Assembly (NCBI RefSeq): GCF_008329905.1
Contig: NZ_CP032155.1
Coordinates: 1-64,000 of the forward strand
Direction of reading: 5' to 3'
Length of the DNA: 64,000 bases
DNA from: Mycobacterium sp. ELW1
GTDB lineage: Bacteria > Actinomycetota > Actinomycetes > Mycobacteriales > Mycobacteriaceae
Positions within the stretch are counted from its first letter, which is position 1. Every line of letters begins with the position of its first letter. This document shows, piece after piece, positions 57,458 through 64,000 of this stretch. Position numbers and translations under genes: made by a program. The notes under the pieces were generated by a model. The model was not told where the DNA came from. It did no database searches and saw only the letters and a list, made by a program, of their open reading frames with translations.

Positions 57458-58078
57458 TCACCTGCTGACCAGCAGCACGTCAAGTCTGCGGGGGCCGTGC
57501 ACACCTTCGACGCGGTTGAGTTCGATGTCGCTGGTGGCACTCGGTCCGGAGATGAAGGTCAGCGGGCGGCCGGGATCCAGGGCGGCGAACGCCTGCGGAA
57601 CGGTGTCGACGATCTGGTCGGTGAAGACGACGCAGATGTGATGATCGGGGACCAGTGTCAGCGCTCGCCGGCCCTGGCTCGGTCCGGCGTCCAGGACGAT
57701 GGTTCCGGTGGCCGCGATGCCCAGGGCGCATCCGGTGACGACGGCGACGGCGGTGTCGAGTTCGGTTACCGCCAAAGGGTTTTCCGGTTCGTCGACGGCG
57801 GTGTCGATACCGTCGACCCACTCGGTGGGCAGTCCGGACGGTGTCGCCACCCGGGCGCCCGCACCCGTCAGCGCGGCGATGGTGGCCGCGATGTCGGCGG
57901 CCTCGACGGGCAGCACCCTGGCCTGGTATTCGGCGACCGTCTGCGCGAAGCGTTCGGCGTCACCCGGTCCGTGCGCGGGCTCCCGGTCGTAGTCGCGCGG
58001 CACCTGAACGGGTTCGGGCGGGGCGGCCGCGAGGGCGCCGCGGATCCGGTCGAGGACGATCCGACGTGTCTCGTTCAT
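57458..58078 (-). CDS. lutC: Lactate utilization protein LutC
   Basis: LutC is the third subunit of the iron-sulfur L-lactate dehydrogenase complex LutABC. The 206-residue product has the LUD domain: TAVAVVTGCALGIAATGTIVLDAGPSQGRRALTLVPDHHICVV and ISGPSATSDIELNRVEGVHGPRRLDVLLV in order. ATG 58078 overlaps the lutB stop by 4 nt; the upstream frame adds non-conserved residues. It is last in the operon. Confidence 0.93.
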   Translation of the reverse strand: MNETRRIVLDRIRGALAAAPPEPVQVPRDYDREPAHGPGDAERFAQTVAEYQARVLPVEAADIAATIAALTGAGARVATPSGLPTEWVDGIDTAVDEPENPLAVTELDTAVAVVTGCALGIAATGTIVLDAGPSQGRRALTLVPDHHICVVFTDQIVDTVPQAFAALDPGRPLTFISGPSATSDIELNRVEGVHGPRRLDVLLVSR

Positions 58079-59532
58079 CGGGACGCCTCGTCGTGGGTGC
58101 GGGCCCACCATTGGCGGAACGTCTCCGCGGGCGGCGCAGGCACGTCACGGCTGGTGGTCCAGCGCGACGCCGGCCAGGGCAGGGCGGTGATGCGCTGATC
58201 CGCACCCGCCACCAGCCGGCCGGCGCGGAGAAGCTTCTCGGCCGCGGCGAATCGCCTGGGGGAGGCCATCGCCCACGCGGCGGCGCCCATCGCCAGGTCC
58301 TGACCGATCGCCCGATGGCCGTCGACCTGGGCGGCCCGCAGGTGCACCAGGATCGAGGGGATGTCGATCCGCACCGGGCACGCGTCGAAACACGCACCGC
58401 ACAACGACGACGCATACGGCAGGGAGGCGTTGGGGTCGTCGTGCCCCTGCGTCCCGGTCAGCTGCGGGCTCAGGATCGCACCGATCGGGCCGGGATAGAT
58501 CGAGCCGTAGGCGTGGCCGCCGGTGCGTTCGTACACCGGGCAGACATTCAGGCAGGCGCTGCAGCGGATGCAGTGCAGGGCCGCGCGGCCCACGGCGTCC
58601 CCGAGCACCGCGGTGCGACCGTTGTCCAGCAGCACCAGATGGAACTCCTGCGGCCCGTCACCGGGATGCACACCGGTCCACATCGAGGTGTACGGATTCA
58701 TCCGCTCAGCCGTCGACGAACGCGGCAGCAGCTGCATGAACACCTCGAGGTCGGTGAACCGCGGCACCACCTTCTCGATGCCCATCACCGTGATCAGCGT
58801 CTGCGGCAGGGTCAGGCACATCCGGCCATTGCCTTCGGATTCGACGACGGCCAATGTCCCGGTTTCGGCGACCGCGAAATTGGCGCCGCTGACGGCGACC
58901 TTGGCGGACAGGAACTTTCGGCGCAGATGCGCGCGGGCCGCCATCGCAAGGACCCGCGGGTCATCGGTCAATTCACCGGCATCGGGCATCTCGCGTAAGA
59001 AGATCTCGCGGATCTCGGCGCGGTTGCGATGGATCGCCGGAACCAGGATGTGACTGGGGGTGTCGTGCCCCAGTTGGACGATCAGCTCGGCGAGGTCGGT
59101 CTCGATCGCCGAGATGCCCTCGGCCGCCAGGTGCTCGTTGAGGCCGATCTCCTGGGTGGCCATCGACTTGACCTTGACCACCTCGTCAGCGCCCGTCGCG
59201 CGGATCAACCCGGTCACGATCCGGTTGGCTTCGGCGGCGTCGCGCGCCCAATGCACCACGCCGCCGCGGGCGACCACATTGGCTTCCAGCTGCTCGAGCA
59301 ACTCCGGAAGCCGGGCCAGCACCTCCTGCTTGAGCGCACTGCCCGCCGCCCGCAACTGTTCCCAGTCGGCGCATTCGGCAACGGCCCCAAGACGTTTGGC
59401 ACGGATGGTTCGGGTGGCGTGGCCGACATTGCGGCGCATCTGGGTGTTGGCCAGCTCTCGGCGCGCCGCCACCGGGAACGGTTCGGTGCCACGCAGATTG
59501 CCGATCCCGGGTATGCCGAGGTAGCTGGCCAT
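58075..59532 (-). CDS. lutB: Lactate utilization iron-sulfur protein LutB
   Basis: The 485-residue product has an N-terminal LUD domain (with KSMATQEIGLNEHLAAEGI and AVSGANFAVAETGTLAVVESEGNGRM) and a ferredoxin domain with two clusters (CIRCSACLNVCPVY and CGACFDACPV). It passes electrons from lactate oxidation to the quinone pool with LutA and LutC. ATG 59532 overlaps the lutA stop by one base (TGATG). Length is typical. Confidence 0.95.
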   Translation of the reverse strand: MASYLGIPGIGNLRGTEPFPVAARRELANTQMRRNVGHATRTIRAKRLGAVAECADWEQLRAAGSALKQEVLARLPELLEQLEANVVARGGVVHWARDAAEANRIVTGLIRATGADEVVKVKSMATQEIGLNEHLAAEGISAIETDLAELIVQLGHDTPSHILVPAIHRNRAEIREIFLREMPDAGELTDDPRVLAMAARAHLRRKFLSAKVAVSGANFAVAETGTLAVVESEGNGRMCLTLPQTLITVMGIEKVVPRFTDLEVFMQLLPRSSTAERMNPYTSMWTGVHPGDGPQEFHLVLLDNGRTAVLGDAVGRAALHCIRCSACLNVCPVYERTGGHAYGSIYPGPIGAILSPQLTGTQGHDDPNASLPYASSLCGACFDACPVRIDIPSILVHLRAAQVDGHRAIGQDLAMGAAAWAMASPRRFAAAEKLLRAGRLVAGADQRITALPWPASRWTTSRDVPAPPAETFRQWWARTHDEASR

Positions 59533-60272
59533 CAACGCGTCTCCGTCGCGGCCAGGATCTCGGCGAGATGCACGGTACGCACCGCCGACCGCATCCGGCT
59601 CAGGCCACCGCCGATGTGCATCAGGCACGAACTGTCGCCGGCCGCACACACTTCGGCGCCGGAGGCGATGACCGCCGACATCTTGTCGGCCAGCATCGCG
59701 GTGGAGGTGTCGGCGTTCTTGATCGCGAAGGTGCCGCCGAAACCGCAGCAGGTGTCCGCGTCGGCCAGCTCCACCAAGGTCAGGCCGCGCACGTGGCGAA
59801 GCAATTGAAGGGGCTTGTCACCGACACGCAGCAGCCGCAGCGAATGGCAGGTCGGGTGGTAGGTGACCCGGTGCGGATAGTAGGCACCGACATCGCGCAC
59901 ATCGAGAACGTCGACCAACAATTCGGACAGTTCGTAGGTACGTTCCGCCATCGCCTCGGCGCGCTGCGCCAGCGCGGTATCACCGGCCCGGCGGGCCACC
60001 ATCGCATGCTGGTGGCGTACCGAGCCGACGCACGATCCGGACGGCGCGACCACCACATCGCAGCCGCTGCGCTCGAACACCTCCACGTGGTGGCGCACCA
60101 AGCCCGTCGCCTGCCCGAGATAGCCGGTGTTGATGTGCATCTGACCGCAACACGTCTGGTCCGCCGGGAAGACCACCTGATGCCCGAGCCGTTCGAGCAA
60201 TTCCACAGTCGCGATCGCGGCCCGCGGAAACATCGCGTCGGCCAGACAGGTCGCAAACAGGGCGATACGCAT
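59532..60272 (-). CDS. lutA: Lactate utilization protein LutA (CCG domains)
   Basis: The 246-residue product has two cysteine-rich CCG domains (QTCCGQMH near residue 40 and DTCCGFGG near residue 190), plus VAPSGSCVG and DSSCLMHIGG. These bind the non-canonical 4Fe-4S cluster of LutA/GlcF-type proteins. ATG 60272 gives the conserved MRIALFATCLADAMFP start. It is first in lutABC and divergent from kup. No lactate permease or GntR regulator is visible nearby. Confidence 0.95.
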   Translation of the reverse strand: MRIALFATCLADAMFPRAAIATVELLERLGHQVVFPADQTCCGQMHINTGYLGQATGLVRHHVEVFERSGCDVVVAPSGSCVGSVRHQHAMVARRAGDTALAQRAEAMAERTYELSELLVDVLDVRDVGAYYPHRVTYHPTCHSLRLLRVGDKPLQLLRHVRGLTLVELADADTCCGFGGTFAIKNADTSTAMLADKMSAVIASGAEVCAAGDSSCLMHIGGGLSRMRSAVRTVHLAEILAATETR

Positions 60273-60370
60273 CGCTTCTACCGTACGTCGGGGCAGTGCC
60301 GTGGCAGCTACCATTGGCCTCCACGTCGCCGGGGACCGACGCCGGGCGGACCGACCAGGGGGACTTGCCT

Positions 60371-62272
60371 GTGAGCACGGTGACCAAGGCCCGTACCGGG
60401 ATAGTCGTCGGTGCGCTGGGCGTGGTGTTCGGTGACATCGGCACCAGCCCGATCTACACCGTGCAGACGCTGTTCAACCCGGGCGACCCGCACCCCGTTC
60501 CTATTACTCCCGCCAACGTCTACGGCGTGGTCTCCCTGATCTTCTGGTCGGTGATGGTCATCGTCACGCTCACCTACGTCACGCTCGTCATGCGCGCCGA
60601 CAACGACGGTGAAGGCGGTGTGATGGCGCTCATCACGCTGGTGCGCAGGCTGGGACGCAGGTCCAGCCCGCGGGTCATCGCGGCATTGTCGGCCCTTGGA
60701 ATCCTGGGCGCCGCACTGTTTTTCGGTGACAGCATGATCACCCCGGCCATCTCGGTGTTGTCCGCGGTGGAGGGCCTCAAGGTCGTCGACCCGTCGCTGT
60801 CGGAGTTGGTGGTGCCGATCACCGCGGTCATCATCGTCGGGCTGTTCGCGGTACAGCGGCGCGGCACCGCCGCGGTCGGACGGTTCTTCGGTCCGGTGAT
60901 GATCGTCTGGTTCCTCGTGATCGGCGCGTGCGGGGTGCGCGGCATCTCCGGGCATCCGCAGATCCTCAAGGCGCTGTCGCCGACGTACGCGCTGGAGTTC
61001 ATCTTCGGCCACTTCCACATCGCGTTCTTCGCGCTGGCTGCCGTCGTTCTGTCGGTCACCGGCGCCGAGGCGCTCTACGCCGACATGGGCCACTTCGGCC
61101 GCAAGGCGATCACCTGGGGCTGGCTGGGTCTTGTGCTGCCGGCTCTGGTGCTCAACTACCTCGGCCAGGGTGCCTTGCTGCTGGGCAACCAGAGTGTGGT
61201 GAATGCGCCGTTCTTCCTGCTCGTGCCTCCCGGCTGGGAGCTGCCGATGGCGATACTGGCCACCGCGGCGACGGTGATCGCGTCGCAGGCGGTGATCACC
61301 GGCGCGTATTCGGTGGCCTCCCAAGCCGCGCAGCTCGGTTACCTGCCGCGGCTGCGGATCGCCCACACCTCGGCGTCGTCGATCGGCCAGATCTACGTCC
61401 CGTGGATCAACGGGATGCTGATGGTGGCGGTGCTGATTCTTGTGTTCGCCTTCCGGAGTTCGGCGGCGCTGGGCTACGCCTACGGGATGGCGGTCACCGG
61501 CACGATCACCATCACCACCTTGCTGTTCCTGTACATCGCCCACACCCGGTGGCGGTGGCCGCTGTGGATGGTGGTCATCGGCGGAGGTGCACTGCTGACG
61601 GTGGATCTGATGTTCCTGGCCGCCAACCTCACCAAGCTCGTGCACGGCGCCTGGCTGCCTCTGCTGATCGGCTTGGTCACCTTCACGGTCCTGATCACCT
61701 GGCAGCGGGGCAGCGCGATCGTGGTGAGTGCCCGGGACAAAGCCGAAGGGCCGCTGCAGCCCTTCATCGACGAGATCAACAGCCACACACCGCCCTACCC
61801 GCGGATCCCTGGCACCGCGGTGTTCCTGAACCGCGAGAGCGAGACGGCGCCGTTGTCGATGCGGGCCAACGTCGACCACAACCACGTCGTGCCCGAGCGG
61901 GTGATCATTCTGTCGATCGTCGTTCCGCCTTCGCCCCGGGTGCCCGACGACGAGCGGATCACCGTCGACGACCTCGGCGACCCGGATGACGGCATCTATT
62001 ACGTGGCAGCTCAATTCGGCTACATGGAGCGACCCGACGTGCCTGCGGCGTTGCGGTTGGTGGACCCGGCCGACGTGGGTGGCGAGATCGACCTCGACAG
62101 CACCTCCTACTTCCTGTCCAAGATCGAACTCGTTCCCGGTGATCAGCCGACGATGGCGCCCTGGCGGAAAAGGATCTTCATCGCCACGTCGTTGATGGCC
62201 GCAGATTCCGCGGGATACTTCGGGCTCCCGACCAGTCAGACGGTGCTGATCGGATCCCGAATTCAGGTTTAG
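60371..62272 (+). CDS. kup: Potassium uptake transporter Kup
   Basis: Kup is a proton-coupled K+ symporter. The 633-residue product has about 12 transmembrane helices, the N-terminal ALGVVFGDIGTSPIYT signature and MALITLVRR, and a soluble C-terminal domain of about 170 residues ending GLPTSQTVLIGSRIQV. The start is GTG 60371 with AGGGGG upstream; the longer frame lacks conservation. It is divergent from lutA across 98 bp. No c-di-AMP riboswitch is recognisable there. Confidence 0.94.
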   Translation: MSTVTKARTGIVVGALGVVFGDIGTSPIYTVQTLFNPGDPHPVPITPANVYGVVSLIFWSVMVIVTLTYVTLVMRADNDGEGGVMALITLVRRLGRRSSPRVIAALSALGILGAALFFGDSMITPAISVLSAVEGLKVVDPSLSELVVPITAVIIVGLFAVQRRGTAAVGRFFGPVMIVWFLVIGACGVRGISGHPQILKALSPTYALEFIFGHFHIAFFALAAVVLSVTGAEALYADMGHFGRKAITWGWLGLVLPALVLNYLGQGALLLGNQSVVNAPFFLLVPPGWELPMAILATAATVIASQAVITGAYSVASQAAQLGYLPRLRIAHTSASSIGQIYVPWINGMLMVAVLILVFAFRSSAALGYAYGMAVTGTITITTLLFLYIAHTRWRWPLWMVVIGGGALLTVDLMFLAANLTKLVHGAWLPLLIGLVTFTVLITWQRGSAIVVSARDKAEGPLQPFIDEINSHTPPYPRIPGTAVFLNRESETAPLSMRANVDHNHVVPERVIILSIVVPPSPRVPDDERITVDDLGDPDDGIYYVAAQFGYMERPDVPAALRLVDPADVGGEIDLDSTSYFLSKIELVPGDQPTMAPWRKRIFIATSLMAADSAGYFGLPTSQTVLIGSRIQV

Positions 62273-62308
62273 CTCCGCGCGTTCACCCGCCGTGACTACG
62301 GTGTGCCC

Positions 62309-63562
62309 ATGACCGACTCCACGACTGTGGCGATCGTCGGCGGCGGCCCCGCCGGCATGGTGCTCGGACTGCTGCTGGCCAGGGCCGGCATCGACGTCAC
62401 CGTGCTGGAGAAGCACGCCGACTTCCTGCGCGACTTCCGCGGCGACACAGTGCATCCCACGACCCTTCGGCTGCTCGACGAGCTCGGCTTGGGGGAGCGT
62501 TTCGCGGCCTTGCCGCACAGCACCCACCCCCCCCGCGGGGAGCGTTTCGCGGCCTTGCCGCACAGCAAGGTCGATCACGCCGAACTCACCGTGGGCGGCA
62601 CCTCGCTGACGATGGTGGACTTCCGGCGGCTGCGCCAGCCGCACCCGTACATCGCGATGGTGCCCCAGTGGGATCTGCTCAACCTGCTCGCCGAGGCCGG
62701 CCGCGCGGAGCCCACGTACACGCTCCGCCTCTGTCATGAGGTGACCGGACTGCTACGAAGCGGTGTCGGGGTTACCGGGGTGACCTACACCTCGCCGGAC
62801 GACGACGGCGAACTACGGGCCGACCTCACCGTGGCCTGCGACGGCCGGACGTCGATCGTGCGGCAGAGCGCCGGCCTGGTGGCCCGGGACTTCCCAGTGC
62901 CGTTCGACGTGTGGTGGTTTCGGCTGCCGCGGGACAGCAGCGCCGAGTACACCCTGATTCCCCGGATCACCGCCGGACGCATGTTGATCATGATTCCGCG
63001 GGAGGGTTACTTCCAGCTCGCCTACCTGATCCCGAAGGGCAGCGACCAGCAACTGCGGGCACAAGGACTGGATGCGTTGAAAGCCGAACTGGCCGAACTG
63101 GTTCCGGAGGCCGACACCGACACCCTGACCTCGTTCGACCAAGTCAAGTTCCTCGACGTCCGGCTCAACCGGCTCAGTCGCTGGCACACCGACGGACTGC
63201 TGTGTCTCGGCGATGCAGCTCACGCGATGTCCCCGGTCGGCGGTGTCGGCATCAACATGGCCATCCAGGACGCGGTAGGTGCGGCGACGCTGCTGGCCGA
63301 CCCGCTGCGGCGCGGCGCGGTCACCGACCGTGACCTGGCTGCCGTTCGTAAACGCCGGCTGCCGCCCGCCGCGGTCACCCAGGCCGTGCAGCGCCTCTTG
63401 CACAAGCGGCTGGTGGCGCCGATCCTGAACGGGGACAACGCCGATCCGCCGGCGGCGGTCACGGCCTTGGTTCGGCGGTTGCCGTGGCTCTCGGTGATCC
63501 CGGCCTACCTGGTCGGCGTCGGGGTGCGGCCCGAGCATGCCCCGGAGTTTGCCCGCCGCTAG
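62309..63562 (+). CDS. FAD-dependent monooxygenase (aromatic hydroxylase type)
   Basis: The product (417 residues from the second ATG) is a class A flavoprotein monooxygenase. The GxGxxG motif VGGGPAGM is near the start, the DG motif in TVACDGRTSIVR, and GDAAHAMSPVGGVGINMAIQDA near residue 305. A 45-bp in-frame tandem duplication adds 15 residues after GERFAALPHS. ATG 62309 or 62303 could start. The closest recognised relatives act on hydroxylated aromatics; the substrate is unknown. It ends at a hairpin shared with the convergent TetR gene. Confidence 0.82.
   Translation: MTDSTTVAIVGGGPAGMVLGLLLARAGIDVTVLEKHADFLRDFRGDTVHPTTLRLLDELGLGERFAALPHSTHPPRGERFAALPHSKVDHAELTVGGTSLTMVDFRRLRQPHPYIAMVPQWDLLNLLAEAGRAEPTYTLRLCHEVTGLLRSGVGVTGVTYTSPDDDGELRADLTVACDGRTSIVRQSAGLVARDFPVPFDVWWFRLPRDSSAEYTLIPRITAGRMLIMIPREGYFQLAYLIPKGSDQQLRAQGLDALKAELAELVPEADTDTLTSFDQVKFLDVRLNRLSRWHTDGLLCLGDAAHAMSPVGGVGINMAIQDAVGAATLLADPLRRGAVTDRDLAAVRKRRLPPAAVTQAVQRLLHKRLVAPILNGDNADPPAAVTALVRRLPWLSVIPAYLVGVGVRPEHAPEFARR
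62492..62567 (+). repeat. 45-bp in-frame direct duplication inside the monooxygenase gene
   Basis: A 31-bp block starting GGGGAGCGTTTCGCGGCCTT occurs at 62492-62522 and again at 62537-62567, offset 45 bp. The 14-bp spacer is C-rich (CCCACCCCCCCCGC). In the protein this is GERFAALPHS, then THPPR, then GERFAALPHS again. The C-run next to the second copy is a slippage-prone site. Confidence 0.9.
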
Positions 63563-63591
63563 GCGCATGTCCGGCGAGACGCTATGCGCCT
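63561..63591. terminator. Hairpin between convergent monooxygenase and TetR genes
   Basis: AGGCGCAT (63561-63568) pairs with ATGCGCCT (63584-63591) around a 15-nt loop, which could add a GTC/GAC pair. It begins inside the monooxygenase stop codon. There is no U-tract, as is usual for mycobacteria. A bidirectional role is inferred from position. Confidence 0.55.
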
Positions 63592-63604
63592 CAGTCGATG
63601 TCGC

Positions 63605-64000
63605 TCACGCGAAGTTCGGCACCAGCGCGCGCAGGAGGTACTGCTCGACGAAGAGTCTTTTGGCCTCGACGGGCCGATGCCGCCACACGGGAGCGAGCAG
63701 GAACAACGACGCGGTGTGCAGCCAGCGCGCCGTCTCCCGCCGGTCGAGATCGGGATGCAGACTGCCCGCAGCCTGCCATCGTTCGAACAGTGGACCGTAG
63801 TGCCGCAGCACGACGTCGACGATCTGCTCGGAACCGATCTCGAGTGCGGTCGTCACCGCCGTACTCTCGCCGGACATCAGGGCTTCGTTCAGCGCGTCGC
63901 CGACCACGGATTGGACGGGAACGAGCAGCAGTTCCTGGATCGAGGCCGACGCGTCGTCGGGCTGCGGTAGCGATGAGACGTGCGCGGCCAGCGCGGCGTC
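63605..64000 (-). CDS. TetR-family regulator, C-terminal part (runs off window)
   Basis: The open frame reaches the right edge of the window, so the start is missing; 131 residues are visible. They form an all-helical C-terminal domain: IQELLLVPVQSVVGDALNEALMSG, then EQIVDVVLRHYGPLFERWQAAGSLHPDLDRRETARWLHTASLFLLAPVW in order, and RPVEAKRLFVEQYLLRALVP at the end. This is the pattern of TetR ligand-binding domains. A GTG inside the frame (63907) is not the start. The target is unknown; the adjacent monooxygenase is a candidate. Confidence 0.75.
   Translation of the reverse strand, partial: DAALAAHVSSLPQPDDASASIQELLLVPVQSVVGDALNEALMSGESTAVTTALEIGSEQIVDVVLRHYGPLFERWQAAGSLHPDLDRRETARWLHTASLFLLAPVWRHRPVEAKRLFVEQYLLRALVPNFA

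Noticed and set aside
60273..60370. c-di-AMP riboswitch before kup
   Set aside because: The 98-bp divergent gap is too short for the ydaO structure and shows no matching conserved blocks.
60308..62737. 809-codon open frame on the minus strand opposite kup
   Set aside because: It is antisense to a clearly conserved transporter. The product is an Arg/His/Gly/Gln-rich low-complexity string typical of shadow frames in high-GC DNA.

Overview
The window is the replication-origin region of a high-GC actinobacterium, almost certainly a rapidly growing Mycobacterium (Mycolicibacterium). Gene order from dnaA to leuT matches the M. tuberculosis Rv0001-Rv0020c block: dnaA, oriC, dnaN, recF, dciA, gyrB, gyrA, DUF3566, ileT/alaT, cwsA, ppiA, Rv0010c, crgA, Rv0012, trpG, pknB-pknA-pbpA-rodA-pstP-fhaB, fhaA, leuT. 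A gnd gene between dnaN and recF is the M. smegmatis-type arrangement, and the WhiB, EspC-like, CwsA, CrgA and KshA families also point to mycobacteria. I cannot name the species.

Layout. 1-11.7 kb: replication initiation, sliding clamp, gyrase. 11.7-12.2 kb: tRNA-Ile and tRNA-Ala, with two very small genes next to them. 12.4-25.6 kb: cell division, envelope and Ser/Thr phosphorylation; pknB to fhaB are joined by 4-nt overlaps. 25.8-47.1 kb: about 21 kb of accessory genes between leuT and the whiB5-like gene. This stretch holds three GGDEF proteins; a TetR-controlled nitrilase/amidohydrolase/permease operon with two 1-bp lesions; a lipase-SDR-diiron protein-Baeyer-Villiger monooxygenase-MerR operon; a group of small metabolic and stress genes; and a KshA-type Rieske oxygenase divergent from a TetR gene. 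47.1-51.8 kb: a conserved mycobacterial module (Rv0022c-Rv0028-like) of a WhiB protein, an HTH regulator, an NlpC/P60 protein, two DUF4226-like proteins, an EspC-like type VII protein and a DUF2694-like protein. 51.8-64 kb: beta-lactamase-fold protein, nitrobindin, duplicated VOC proteins, methyltransferase, STAS protein, rhomboid protease, lutABC, kup, an FAD monooxygenase and the end of a TetR gene.

How the parts work together. The first 12 kb copy and untangle the chromosome. The second block couples septum and pole growth to PknA/PknB signalling, with PstP as the opposing phosphatase and the FHA proteins as readers. The accessory block is mainly catabolic or signalling: c-di-GMP synthesis, ketone-to-ester oxidation followed by ester hydrolysis, and steroid ring attack. 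The best candidate for an under-described system is the HTH/NlpC/DUF4226/EspC-like operon, whose parts suggest an ESX-exported or ESX-associated peptidoglycan-active complex.

Several operators can be read directly: a 20-bp perfect palindrome before kshA, a 23-bp inverted repeat before the nitrilase gene, a 36-bp nested inverted repeat centred on a TTGACA box before the lipase gene, and an 18-bp palindrome beside a perfect DnaA box upstream of the Rv0010c-like gene. Family assignments rest on recognised motifs and remembered synteny; no database search was run.
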